This document shows, one piece after another, positions 1-7,749 of a DNA stretch of 64,000 bases (position 1 is the first letter of the stretch; each line of letters opens with the position of its first letter). The notes under the pieces were generated by a model. That model saw nothing but the letters and a program-made list of their open reading frames with translations, did not search any database and was not told the DNA's origin. The stretch covers positions 1 to 64,000 of the IMG/VR virus record IMGVR_UViG_3300034101_003081; one strand, 5' to 3'. Source of the stretch: a virus. Both the position numbers and the translations under genes were made by a program.

Positions 1-371
1 CCGTTGTAGGCGGCGCCGCCCGGATACGAGCCGCTGGGCGTAGTGAGCGTGTTGGTGACTGGGTCGTAAATGCGCGCAGTCGTCGCGCCGCGCGGCACGC
101 AAAACACGCGACCATCCGGGAGCAGCACGCCACCGAAGTAGGCGGCGCCGCCCGGATACGAGCCGCTGGGCGTAGTGAGCGTGTCGCGAACCGCCGCAGT
201 CCGCATCGTCCGCAAAATAGACGACCTGTACAGGCTCCATACGCTGCTGCCGACAATTCGCCAGTTCGGCTCGCGGCGAGGATCGACCATCGGCACTGGC
301 TGCGGGACTCCAAGCAACCCGTAGGGCGTCTGTGGCGATGCGTACTCGGTCTTCAGGATGCCGGGATTCAC
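1..371 (-). CDS. Kelch-like repeat tail protein, partial
   Basis: Reading frame runs off the left edge, so only the first ~123 residues are present. It starts with GTG at 371, which overlaps the TGA of the upstream gene (GTGA). After a 55-residue lead-in the protein enters a repeat of 44 residues (DTLTTPSGSYPGGAAY ... RIYDPVTN), one full unit plus the start of the next. The pattern of a turn-rich Gly segment followed by LPDGRVFCVP and ARIYDPVTN resembles kelch-type beta-propeller blades. Its place at the end of the tail fibre genes suggests a receptor-binding or decoration role. Fold and function are inferred. Confidence 0.7.
   Translation of the reverse strand, partial: MNPGILKTEYASPQTPYGLLGVPQPVPMVDPRREPNWRIVGSSVWSLYRSSILRTMRTAAVRDTLTTPSGSYPGGAAYFGGVLLPDGRVFCVPRGATTARIYDPVTNTLTTPSGSYPGGAAYN
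6..184 (-). repeat. 132-bp direct repeat in the kelch-like gene
   Basis: About 46 bp are almost identical at 6-52 and 138-184, an offset of 132 bp, equal to one 44-residue protein repeat. Near identity at the DNA level points to recent duplication or repeat shuffling inside the gene. Confidence 0.8.
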
Positions 372-751
372 AAGTCGGCCCCAAGTGCCGTAACGTCGAT
401 GCTTTCCGCGTTGTGCGTGCAGACGCGAATGCTCCAAGATGCGTTCGGCAGCACAAGGTTGTCGTAGCGAGTCGAAACGCGAATTGACTGCACGCTATTC
501 GACGGCGTTGCCGCCGCGACGATGATTTCATCGAAGATGAAGAAGTTGGTGCCATCATGCAGGAATACTCGCACCTGCCCCGCCGTGGTGGTAACGCGGG
601 CCTTGATGACGATCTCCGCGATGCGCGTCCCGGTGCTGGCTCCGGTGATCAACGCGGCAACGGTCCCAGTCCCGTCGCGGTTGGTATTCGCGGTCGCGAT
701 GTTGACTGACGCGACGCGCGGCGTGACGGCGAAGGCTGGATTGTCGGCCAT
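368..751 (-). CDS. Small tail-associated protein
   Basis: A 127-residue protein starting at ATG 751, preceded by AGGAGC; an in-frame upstream extension to 880 is rejected because it overlaps the fibre gene. It is Thr/Val/Ala-rich, predicted as mostly beta strand (for example DGTNFFIFDEIIVAA), with no signal peptide or membrane segment. It lies between the collagen-like fibre gene and the kelch-like gene, so a virion fibre accessory or cap is likely. No family is recognised. Confidence 0.7.
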   Translation of the reverse strand: MADNPAFAVTPRVASVNIATANTNRDGTGTVAALITGASTGTRIAEIVIKARVTTTAGQVRVFLHDGTNFFIFDEIIVAAATPSNSVQSIRVSTRYDNLVLPNASWSIRVCTHNAESIDVTALGADL

Positions 752-759
752 GATTGCTC

Positions 760-1779
760 CTAGCGAAATGTGGACCAATTGAAGACGTTGACGGCGGCCC
801 TCGCGCGGGCTGTCAGGCGGGCGTTTGAGAGCGTGCCGGTGGTCAGGTCGCTGGCATTTGTGCTGCCCGCCGCGGCCCATGCCCCGTCGCCCCGCAGGAA
901 CGTAGTCGCATCAGCCGTCCCGCTGCCGAGCCTTGCCGTGGCGACGGTGCCGGATGTGATGTCGGCTGCGGAGTGGTTGTGCGAGGCCAACACGAGCGAG
1001 CCGCCCGAGGTCGCCAGGCCCGTGCCGACCGAGATGCCGACCGTCTGCGACGAGTAGGTGATCGGGGCCGTAGCAGACACGACGCCGGGATCGCCCTGCG
1101 GGCCTTGCGGGCCTGTGGCACCAGTGGCCCCCGCAGCCCCGGCCGGGCCTTGGATTCCCTGCTCGCCTGGATCGCCCTTCGCACCTTGCGGGCCAGCGAC
1201 GCCGGCCGGGCCTTGGATTCCCGGTTCACCCTGGTCACCCTTCGCACCTTGCGGGCCAGCGACGCCGGCCGGGCCTTGGACGCCCGGTTCACCCTGGTCG
1301 CCCTTCGCACCTTGCGGGCCAGCGACGCCGGCAGGGCCTTGGATTCCCGGTTCACCCTGGTCACCCTTCGCACCTTGCGGGCCAGCGACGCCGGCCGGGC
1401 CTTGGATCCCCGGTTCACCCTGGTCACCCTTCGCACCTTGCGGGCCAGCGACGCCGGCCGGGCCTTGGACGCCCGGTTCACCCTGGTCGCCCTTCGCCCC
1501 GGCGACGCCCTGAATCCCTTGGATGCCTTGCGGCCCTTGGATGCCTTGCGCCCCAGCCGGGATCGTGAAGTTCAGCACAGCCGCCGATGTCGTGCCAGCG
1601 TTGACCACGCTCGCCGACGAACCCGGCGCACCCGTGGTCACGGTGCCAACCGCCACGGACGCAGCCGCGCCAGCAGTTCCCGTAGGCCCGACGCCACCAG
1701 ACACGCTCACGTCGATCTGCGTCTCGCCGACGCTCGCCGTGATCTGTTGCCCGCCGCTGACGGTTGCGTTGATCGGCAT
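760..1779 (-). CDS. Collagen-like tail fibre protein
   Basis: A 339-residue fibre protein. Residues ~1-75 are an Ala/Ser/Val-rich head domain. Residues ~75-230 are an uninterrupted Gly-X-Y collagen region with a repeated seven-triplet unit containing GAKGDQGEP. The C-terminal ~105 residues carry the phage-fibre signature [13 protein letters not shown] and FLRGDGAWA. The collagen part should trimerise; the C-terminus is the likely exposed, glycan-facing end. The ATG overlaps the TGA of the preceding gene (TGATG). An adjacent glycosyltransferase cassette makes glycosylated collagen triplets conceivable, but that is inference. Confidence 0.9.
   Translation of the reverse strand: MPINATVSGGQQITASVGETQIDVSVSGGVGPTGTAGAAASVAVGTVTTGAPGSSASVVNAGTTSAAVLNFTIPAGAQGIQGPQGIQGIQGVAGAKGDQGEPGVQGPAGVAGPQGAKGDQGEPGIQGPAGVAGPQGAKGDQGEPGIQGPAGVAGPQGAKGDQGEPGVQGPAGVAGPQGAKGDQGEPGIQGPAGVAGPQGAKGDPGEQGIQGPAGAAGATGATGPQGPQGDPGVVSATAPITYSSQTVGISVGTGLATSGGSLVLASHNHSAADITSGTVATARLGSGTADATTFLRGDGAWAAAGSTNASDLTTGTLSNARLTARARAAVNVFNWSTFR
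1138..1500 (-). repeat. 63-bp tandem repeats coding for collagen triplets
   Basis: Five to six tandem copies of a 63-bp unit (21 codons, seven Gly-X-Y triplets), differing at a few positions. They cause long open shadow frames on both strands. Copy number is likely variable. Confidence 0.85.
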
Positions 1780-2102
1780 CAGAGTACCTCGACAACCCCG
1801 GTGAGAGCCGTTCGCGTGGCGTTGTTCTCAGTCCATCGCATCTGCCAGCCGTATGTGCCGCGAGCCAGTGCCGCCGTCTGTGCGTCGGTCAGGCTTACGT
1901 TCACCCTCCCGTCTTGAGCAGACACGAAGACCACCGTGAGCGGCTGCACTTCGTTGCCAGTCACGAGACTGTGCATCGAGGCCGAGACGATGTATCCCGC
2001 CATGCTGATGGGCGAGAAGTCCACGAGCGTGCTGAAGTCGTCGCCCCTGCTGAAGACAAAGTTCAGCGTGCCAGGCTGCTGGGAAAATGTGCTGCTCATC
2101 AT
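1779..2102 (-). CDS. Small phage structural protein upstream of the fibre
   Basis: A 107-residue beta-rich protein; the ATG at 2102 sits 5-6 bases after GAAGG. The segment [19 protein letters not shown] followed by alternating hydrophobic residues and ending [11 protein letters not shown] suggests an immunoglobulin-like domain of the kind that anchors fibres to the tail tip. It is coupled to the collagen-like fibre gene by a TGATG overlap. Function is inferred from position only. Confidence 0.65.
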   Translation of the reverse strand: MMSSTFSQQPGTLNFVFSRGDDFSTLVDFSPISMAGYIVSASMHSLVTGNEVQPLTVVFVSAQDGRVNVSLTDAQTAALARGTYGWQMRWTENNATRTALTGVVEVL

Positions 2103-2149
2103 CAAGCCTTCAGTATCGCGCCAAAACGCCGTCAGACTTTCGGTGAGGT

Positions 2150-2458
2150 CTATTCTAAAGTTGCGCGGGTGCCCGACCGTAAGACGGCCTGCTTGATTTC
2201 GATCTGCGAAATCGCCAGTTCCTTGAGCGTCTCGGCTTGCTGAGACTGCGTCTTGCCGATCTCTTTGAGAGTGTCCCGAGTCGATTCGAGAAACTCCGTG
2301 TGCGACGACACGATGGGGATGACAACCGTGCCGTGCAGGGTCGTGGCTGCTTCGCGGGCCATCCAGATGAACGCAGCCAAGATGACCACGGGGACGCCAA
2401 AGTCTCCGGCTACTTTGATCGCCGTGTCGACGATTGTTTGCTTGGTCGCATCGGTCAT
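2150..2458 (-). CDS. Small membrane protein, possible holin component
   Basis: A 102-residue protein with one hydrophobic segment (VPVVILAAFIWMA, residues ~20-32) and a charged coiled-coil-like C-terminus rich in Glu, Gln and Lys. The ATG at 2458 overlaps the upstream stop (ATGA). One membrane span plus a helical tail, next to a second small membrane protein and a protease, fits a holin or antiholin. It could instead be an unrelated inner-membrane protein. Confidence 0.6.
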   Translation of the reverse strand: MTDATKQTIVDTAIKVAGDFGVPVVILAAFIWMAREAATTLHGTVVIPIVSSHTEFLESTRDTLKEIGKTQSQQAETLKELAISQIEIKQAVLRSGTRATLE

Positions 2459-2817
2459 TTCGTCAACTCCCTTCTCCATCCGGCCATTTTCACGCGATTA
2501 GCCCGTGACTCGAACCACCACTCCAAGAGCCGCTTGAGCAGGTACTGGATCAGGGGGCTGATCAGAATCCAGAACAGCGGCCCGAACTGGGCCTCTTCGC
2601 CGTAGAGCAGGCCGTAGCCGCGTTTCACAGACTGCCCCCAGGCTGCAAGGGCCACTTCCTGCTCGTTCGAGCCCTGCGAGATATGCTGAAAAAACTCCAG
2701 CGGGCACTGCTCGATGGCGATCGTAATGACGTCATCAATCCGCTCGCGTCCGACGAGATTTCGCCGCAAGACGGGCAGTTCCTGCCACAGTTTGTCCCGC
2801 AACTCTTGCTGCGTCAT
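2455..2817 (-). CDS. Small membrane protein, possible holin partner
   Basis: A 120-residue protein whose start at 2817 overlaps the lipoprotein stop (ATGA). The N-terminal ~75 residues are soluble and helical; a membrane span follows at ~85-105 (FGPLFWILISPLIQYLL), then a Trp/Arg-rich basic tail, a common end for phage membrane proteins. It could form a two-component holin with the downstream gene. No family is recognised. Confidence 0.6.
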   Translation of the reverse strand: MTQQELRDKLWQELPVLRRNLVGRERIDDVITIAIEQCPLEFFQHISQGSNEQEVALAAWGQSVKRGYGLLYGEEAQFGPLFWILISPLIQYLLKRLLEWWFESRANRVKMAGWRRELTK

Positions 2818-3113
2818 GGAAGCGTCTTCGGCGGAATGAGAAACTGCCTGTTTGTCTTGCACGGGCACGAGTCATCGCACGGGCAGGACACCCACTCCAG
2901 GCCGTCTCCCGAGCGAACCAGGCCGCCTTTGCACTTGCCGCAGCATTTCTGAGGAGGCTGCGGGGCCAGAGAAGCGGCCGATTCAGCCCGAATTACCTCA
3001 TAGGCGGCGCACGAGAAGCATTCGCCGAGCAGTTCCACCTGATTCGGCGTCAGGCTTGGCTGGCATCCAGCCAGCGTCACCAAGGCGAGAAGCAGGAACT
3101 TCTTGCTGTTCAC
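2814..3113 (-). CDS. Cysteine-rich lipoprotein
   Basis: A 99-residue protein. The GTG start at 3113 overlaps the upstream TGA (GTGA). A short signal peptide ends in a lipobox (LVTLAGC), so it is probably lipid-anchored outside the inner membrane. The C-terminal half has eleven more Cys, including CCGKC and CPCDDSCPC, which look like metal-binding or disulfide clusters. Its place between a protease and two small membrane proteins recalls an outer-membrane spanin subunit, but spanins are not usually Cys-rich, so the role is uncertain. Confidence 0.7.
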   Translation of the reverse strand: MNSKKFLLLALVTLAGCQPSLTPNQVELLGECFSCAAYEVIRAESAASLAPQPPQKCCGKCKGGLVRSGDGLEWVSCPCDDSCPCKTNRQFLIPPKTLP

Positions 3114-4081
3114 AGGATGCCCCCGGTCCAAGAGGGAAGTTTCCTGGGAGGGAAACCGTCGTAGGACGAGAGAGCAAACGAGTCTTGCCAAGACTTGAGC
3201 ATCTTGTCCAAGACTTCGGCGTCCACCCAGAACGTCGAGCCCCGAAACTCCGCAGGCATGTCATCCGGACGGTCTGGAATCCCCGAATAGTGCGGTCCCG
3301 TGTGGGCTTTATTTCCCCACGAGTTCCAGATGAGGCCGCCAGGCCTCCTGCCGCCTCTTTTTCCGATTCCAGCCATGCAATGCAGCCACTCGCCCCTGGG
3401 AGTGGCGAAGCCGCGATTGACAATGTCGTCGTCGCTCTTTCCGTTTGAGCGGGACATCGTGAATCCCTGTCCCGAACAAATTGCAACCGAAAATCCGCTG
3501 GATATGGCTTTGCAGTAGGAGTCAAAGTCTGTGACGAGAGTCGTTGTCTTGATTCGCCTCTGCTTGGCGAACTTCTCCAGTTCGTCGGGCATGCCAGTGT
3601 CGCCCCACTGCTTCTCCCGAATGCCGGAGTAGTCTTTGAAGACCGCGCCTGCGTAGTCAACGCCGTAGTGCAGGACGCCCCACTGCATGACGGCCTTCGC
3701 CGCCCCGGCGCCATAAGAGCCGTCGGCAGTGCCCGCACGAGTCTTGCCTCTGGCCTCGACCCGGCTCACGCCGTAAATCGAGGCTTCGAGGATACGCCCT
3801 TTCCAGTCTTCGGCCTCGCCGTGGACGACGATTTCCGTCGCAGCAAGGGCGTCTCCGCAGCCTGCCCACCCATGGCCGACGCACGAGCCGATGGCCTGGG
3901 CGGTTCGCTTGTAGAGCGGGTCTACGCGAAGAATCGCCGGGTAGAGAACGACGTCTTGGTTGTCGTTGTTGGCGAGTTTTGGCCCGGCTTCAGCCAGCGT
4001 CGGATACTTGAGCGACGAGACGAACTTCTCGGTCGCTGCCCGGTCGGGCACGTACCCCTGGGGCCGCCACGGAGCAGGCAT
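3110..4081 (-). CDS. Papain-like (C1-type) cysteine protease
   Basis: A 323-residue protein with the order of catalytic motifs of papain-like enzymes: Gln62 and Cys67 in QAIGSCVGHGW, His234 in GEWLHCMAGIG and Asn253 in IWNSWG. There is no clear signal peptide. The ATG at 4081 shares one base with the upstream stop and follows AAAGGA. The neighbours are a lipoprotein and two small membrane proteins, suggesting an endolysin or an enzyme acting on a protein-rich host envelope. A virion-associated protease is the main alternative. Family assignment is firm; substrate is inferred. Confidence 0.8.
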   Translation of the reverse strand: MPAPWRPQGYVPDRAATEKFVSSLKYPTLAEAGPKLANNDNQDVVLYPAILRVDPLYKRTAQAIGSCVGHGWAGCGDALAATEIVVHGEAEDWKGRILEASIYGVSRVEARGKTRAGTADGSYGAGAAKAVMQWGVLHYGVDYAGAVFKDYSGIREKQWGDTGMPDELEKFAKQRRIKTTTLVTDFDSYCKAISSGFSVAICSGQGFTMSRSNGKSDDDIVNRGFATPRGEWLHCMAGIGKRGGRRPGGLIWNSWGNKAHTGPHYSGIPDRPDDMPAEFRGSTFWVDAEVLDKMLKSWQDSFALSSYDGFPPRKLPSWTGGIL

Positions 4082-4569
4082 CACTGATCCTTTCCAAGCC
4101 CAGCCCATGCAATGGCATCGAAGACCTCGACGGCCTTCGCTCGCAACTCAGGAGTCAGGGGACGCTGTTTGTCGCTGATAACCTCAGCAATCGCACCGTC
4201 AACGGCCTCGCTCAGGCCTTCGTACTCACCAGGCGGATTCCCGGCCATGCCTCGCCAGATGAACTTGAGGATCGCCACATGGATAGCCCGCAGGCCCTCT
4301 GTCGTGACGATGACCTGCGGTTCCACGACGCCATCTGCGGCCACGACTTTGGCCGCGTTGCTGTAGATCGTCTGGAGCCAGAGCCGATCAATCGGCGACA
4401 TCTTGCTCACGACGCGGATGACAGGCTTGACTGTGCTTTTCATGGCCTCGCTCGGCTCCTTGACGACCGTGGCGGGCTGCGTCCGGACGCTGAAACTCGG
4501 CAGCGACGGCACCCCAAACACGCCGTACGCGGCCAAGAGCAGGGCCACGATCACTTTCACCCGCTTCAC
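4081..4569 (-). CDS. Secreted or membrane-anchored protein
   Basis: A 162-residue protein from a GTG at 4569 that overlaps the upstream TGA (GTGA). An N-terminal hydrophobic stretch after KRVK (VIVALLLAAYGVFGV) acts as signal peptide or anchor. The rest is helical and contains a conserved-looking VVEPQVIVTTEGLRAIHVAIL segment. No family is recognised. It belongs to the translationally coupled series 5119-2150. Confidence 0.65.
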   Translation of the reverse strand: MKRVKVIVALLLAAYGVFGVPSLPSFSVRTQPATVVKEPSEAMKSTVKPVIRVVSKMSPIDRLWLQTIYSNAAKVVAADGVVEPQVIVTTEGLRAIHVAILKFIWRGMAGNPPGEYEGLSEAVDGAIAEVISDKQRPLTPELRAKAVEVFDAIAWAGLGKDQ

Positions 4570-4841
4570 GGCTTCTTCTCCGGCTTGAGCAGCACGTCGA
4601 TGAGGCTCTTGCACAGCCGCACTCCCTCGACGTTGCCTGATTTCTGGAGCCGACGGGCGATCTCCAGCACGACGTGGGCGTCGTCCGTCACCTCTGGCTC
4701 CGGCTTCGAGGCCTTGCTCGCGAACGAGACCGGCCGCCACGCCAGGAGTGCTTGACCTGCTGCCACCAGGGGCGCACCCGCCACAAGAGCAGCCGCCGCC
4801 ACGACGGCAGCGGCGCGAAGCATGAACTCGACATCGGGCAT
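4566..4841 (-). CDS. Small membrane protein
   Basis: A 91-residue protein, ATG at 4841 (TGATG overlap with the upstream gene). A long Ala/Val-rich hydrophobic stretch at residues ~8-35 spans the membrane once or as a hairpin; the C-terminal half (EVTDDAHVVLEIARRLQKSG) is a soluble helix. Function unknown; a lysis or envelope role is possible from context. Confidence 0.6.
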   Translation of the reverse strand: MPDVEFMLRAAAVVAAAALVAGAPLVAAGQALLAWRPVSFASKASKPEPEVTDDAHVVLEIARRLQKSGNVEGVRLCKSLIDVLLKPEKKP

Positions 4842-5119
4842 CACTTGTCTCCGTCAACTTTGGCGACGATCCACCGCAAGAAAGCCTCTCCCTGTGGAGA
4901 CTTGAGGATCGCCGTAACGTGATCGACGAGTTCGTCGTCGACCTTGGTGTTCTTGGATTTAGCCGCCAGCCACTCGCAGGCGTCCGCAACGATCAGGGAC
5001 TTGGCGTGCGGGTCATGCTCGGCCAAAAAAGCCTGCACGTAGGTCACAACCGGCGACCACTCTTGCAGGATGCGAATCTTTTCCCAGATCGAGACTGAGC
5101 CGTAGTTCGGTTCATTCAT
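4841..5119 (-). CDS. Small helical protein of unknown function
   Basis: A 92-residue acidic protein starting at ATG 5119, 10 bases after GGAGG. It begins MNEPNYGSVSIWEKIRILQ and is predicted all-helical with no membrane span. It is the first gene of a coupled series leading into the protease and lysis genes. No family recognised. Confidence 0.6.
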   Translation of the reverse strand: MNEPNYGSVSIWEKIRILQEWSPVVTYVQAFLAEHDPHAKSLIVADACEWLAAKSKNTKVDDELVDHVTAILKSPQGEAFLRWIVAKVDGDK

Positions 5120-5171
5120 GGCTTGAAAACCTCCGTGTGTCAGAGCCATGGTTCAGGCTACACGGAGATTC

Positions 5172-5594
5172 TCAGTCACCCGAAGTTCCGAGATCAGTAA
5201 GTTCTTCGAGACTCCAGCCTGGGCCGCCCTCTTCAGAAAGGTGGGCGTTGCTGGCCCATCCGAAAGCCGACTCTGGGATGACCCGAATCTCGACCGACTT
5301 CGGGGCGGGGGACCAGCCCACACGGCGTCTCGCCCGCTCTTCGTCGCTCCAGCCGGCCTGGAACTCCAGGCATTTTTGCCTTATTTCGGCCTCCGAGGGG
5401 AGGTAGGCTTTTCGGTGCCCCGTCTTGGAGCCGTGCCAACTCTGTCGCCGCGGCAGGCCCATTTTGCGACGAATCGCGTCGCACTTGTCGGCCGAGATTT
5501 TCAGAGTCTCAGCAATCACCCGAGTTGGCGTCCCTGCCAACCACATTTTCGAAAACGTAGCCGTGCAGACGGTTACTGTCGGTCCTCTTGGCAT
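5172..5594 (-). CDS. HTH DNA-binding protein (GcrA-like), copy 1
   Basis: A 140-residue protein. Residues ~10-50 form a helix-turn-helix of the sort IAETLKISADKCDAIRRKMGLP, as in GcrA-like and other small phage regulators. The second half has EIRQKCLEFQAGWSDEERARRRVGW, also found as ERAKVIRDSWSDAECERRWMG in the gene at 10562-10900. It overlaps the end of the glycosyltransferase upstream by 22 bp. A regulator or a recruited methylation-sensing factor is possible. Confidence 0.65.
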   Translation of the reverse strand: MPRGPTVTVCTATFSKMWLAGTPTRVIAETLKISADKCDAIRRKMGLPRRQSWHGSKTGHRKAYLPSEAEIRQKCLEFQAGWSDEERARRRVGWSPAPKSVEIRVIPESAFGWASNAHLSEEGGPGWSLEELTDLGTSGD

Positions 5595-6181
5595 GCAGCC
5601 GTCTTTGCTTTCTCCCCCACCAGCCAGGCGACACGCAGTTCTGGGGTCTCGATCCCGCAGGCGTGCCTAAACTGCGGAACAACCTCCTTGCTCGTCCCTC
5701 TCCAAGAGTTCCATTCCTCCCCTAGCCTGTGGACGGTCTGCTCGCTGGCGAGCCTGTTGATTGCCGCCTGCTCCCACCAGTCGTCGTGTATGCAGTCGTC
5801 TTGCATCGCAGCCATGACGATCGTCTCCAGAAAGTCCCTGCGGGCCAGGAAAATGCCGCAGTTGTAGTGCCCCCTCCCTCGCTCGTCCGTCAGCCAGCAC
5901 GCGGCGGCCTGAAACCCAGGCCGGAAGTCATTGAATATGTTTCGCGTCGCTCGCGACACGTCGACGTCGACGTCGATCCAGAGAACTTCGTCGTGCTTCG
6001 CAAGAGCCCCGGCGACGGCCGCCAACTTCCCCCATGACGGCGGTCTTTTTCCTGACGAGAGTTCAACGCCGTGAAACTCGACCCCGATCGTCCTGGCGTA
6101 CTGCACCATGGCAGGCCACGTTATGTCAGCGAGGTTCTTGTATGTGCTGCCTGAAAAGCCAGAGACGATAGCCCGAGTCAT
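5573..6181 (-). CDS. Glycosyltransferase with DxD motif (GT8/GT34-like)
   Basis: A 202-residue GT-A type transferase. The nucleotide-sugar and metal motif is WIDVDVDV near residue 70, followed by HYNCGIFLARRDFLETI and a conserved WWEQAAINRL segment typical of galactosyl or mannosyl transferases of the GT34 type. The ATG at 6181 overlaps the previous stop (ATGA). It is the last enzyme of the glycan cassette. Donor sugar and acceptor cannot be read from sequence. Confidence 0.75.
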   Translation of the reverse strand: MTRAIVSGFSGSTYKNLADITWPAMVQYARTIGVEFHGVELSSGKRPPSWGKLAAVAGALAKHDEVLWIDVDVDVSRATRNIFNDFRPGFQAAACWLTDERGRGHYNCGIFLARRDFLETIVMAAMQDDCIHDDWWEQAAINRLASEQTVHRLGEEWNSWRGTSKEVVPQFRHACGIETPELRVAWLVGEKAKTAACQEDRQ

Positions 6182-7050
6182 TCGCCTTCCTCTGGAACCC
6201 AGAACGAAACTACCCGCTGCGACGGATTGAGATAGCAGTCCCCGCCCATGGACTTCCAGTGGGCGACATGCTCGCAGTCTCCGCCGGCGTAGGTGCCTGA
6301 GATGTAGTCTCCCATGCGGTACACGCCCAGTTGCCCGAAGCACGAGTTCATCCGCACGGGTGGTGACCCGACGGGTGGGTGCCAGAGGTGGAACCAGAGC
6401 ATGTTCTGTCGCTCTTGCCACCACGTCCACCGGCAAGCCCAGGCGTCGTATTGGCACTCGGTCGGCTGCGGCCACACAGGAGGGCCCCATACCGCCCACG
6501 AGTACGACCCCATCCCCGATGCGTTGCTGTATTCGTCGTCTTCGAGGTGCCCGATCGTGTTGGCGATGCCGTCGATGCTCCAGCCGCCCCAGGCGTCCGT
6601 ATCAAACACGATGGCGTAGTCGTAGCCCCGGCAGTTCGCTTCGCACCAAAGTCGGCAGTTGTTGCGATACTCGGCCAGGGCGATCGTCCGGTCAGACGAC
6701 TTGGTGTAGTTCAGGTGCGGTCGGCCGTTGTCTGTCATCGCCACACTGAGCCGCGAGTCAGCGACCTTGGCTGCCGACAGCACGTCTTTAGTTCCGTCTT
6801 CGCTGTCGTTCTCGAAGACAAAGGCTCTCCAGTCAGCGAATAACTCGCCCGTACGCGATACCAACTCCAGCGTCAGCGGCAGAAACGGCATCGCGTTGCG
6901 GCAGATGGCAACGAAAGCGGCCCTTCTCTTTTTGGCGATCAGGCGTCCACGCTCGACGCGGCCCCAGTAGGCGTCGACGAACTCCGGGTCTGGCGGAAGA
7001 ATCAAGTCAGGGGCGTGTCGGTTAATCTCTGCAAACGTAAGCGACGGCAT
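6178..7050 (-). CDS. CMT1-like mannosyltransferase family protein
   Basis: A 290-residue protein. VFENDSEDGTKDVL near residue 80 and YDYAIVFDTDAWGGWS near 147 match the acidic motifs of the GT69/CMT1-type alpha-mannosyltransferases known mainly from fungi and some bacteria. Trp and Cys are frequent in the C-terminal half. It lies in a coupled cassette with four other transferase-like genes. Donor and acceptor are unknown. Confidence 0.7.
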   Translation of the reverse strand: MPSLTFAEINRHAPDLILPPDPEFVDAYWGRVERGRLIAKKRRAAFVAICRNAMPFLPLTLELVSRTGELFADWRAFVFENDSEDGTKDVLSAAKVADSRLSVAMTDNGRPHLNYTKSSDRTIALAEYRNNCRLWCEANCRGYDYAIVFDTDAWGGWSIDGIANTIGHLEDDEYSNASGMGSYSWAVWGPPVWPQPTECQYDAWACRWTWWQERQNMLWFHLWHPPVGSPPVRMNSCFGQLGVYRMGDYISGTYAGGDCEHVAHWKSMGGDCYLNPSQRVVSFWVPEEGE

Positions 7051-7056
7051 GGCTTC

Positions 7057-7749
7057 TTAGATGTTCGCCTCGGTGAAGTAAAGGTTGCCGCTCTCGGGCG
7101 CGTCGTCTGAAGTGCTGACAGCAGCATGAAAAATCTCGTGCCAGTCTGGGCAGTTTATATGCTCGCCGCCGGATTCGCCGATGTTTTGCACGCGAGACAC
7201 TGCCGGGTAAGCCTCGAACCTAGTTCCTCGCACGTTGTTGGTGACGTGAACGTCCCACGACGTCCCTTCAGCCGGAGGCCACGCTGCTTTGATCTCGTCC
7301 CAGCGATCTCTCCATGTACCCCAACCCCAAGGACAGAAGCCCATCCTTCGGCCGCATTGTGTAATGAGCCCGCACGGCTTTCTTTGCCAGCCACTAACGG
7401 AAAAGATTGACTTATCGTTCCGGTACGTGTCCCTTGCCCACCAGAACCAGTGAATCGCATCACGCGACAGAACCACGTCGTCTTCTACGTGCAAGTTGAA
7501 GTCGGTTCCAGCAAAATCGAATCCGACGCGAAGCGATTTGCATATCGCTTCGTTGCACCCAACTCTTTCCGCAAGCGTCAACGAGTCAAACCCGTGCTGC
7601 CTTACAATTTCCAGGCATTCGTCTGTGCGATCGCTTTTGTCTAGGATCACGAACACTCTGCATGCGCCTATTCCGCGACACCGGGACAGCGACGCAAGAG
7701 ACTTGCTGAGATAGTGCGGGCGGTTGTACGCGCTAACTGTGATCAGCAT
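7057..7749 (-). CDS. Glycosyltransferase, GT2/GNT-I-like
   Basis: A 230-residue GT-A fold protein. N-terminal LITVSAYNRPHYLSKSL is typical of family 2. The DxD equivalent is HVEDDVVLSRDAI near residue 90, then GFCPWGWGTWRDRW, a segment common to GlcNAc-transferase-I-like enzymes. The ATG at 7749 lies inside the end of the upstream gene (17 bp overlap). Confidence 0.8.
   Translation of the reverse strand: MLITVSAYNRPHYLSKSLASLSRCRGIGACRVFVILDKSDRTDECLEIVRQHGFDSLTLAERVGCNEAICKSLRVGFDFAGTDFNLHVEDDVVLSRDAIHWFWWARDTYRNDKSIFSVSGWQRKPCGLITQCGRRMGFCPWGWGTWRDRWDEIKAAWPPAEGTSWDVHVTNNVRGTRFEAYPAVSRVQNIGESGGEHINCPDWHEIFHAAVSTSDDAPESGNLYFTEANI

Noticed and set aside
1138-1500. CRISPR-like repeats
   Set aside because: Contiguous coding repeats without spacers; they encode collagen triplets.
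973-1917. 314-residue + strand frame over the fibre gene
   Set aside because: Arg/Ala/Thr repeat shadow of the collagen repeats; no ribosome site and opposite to neighbours.
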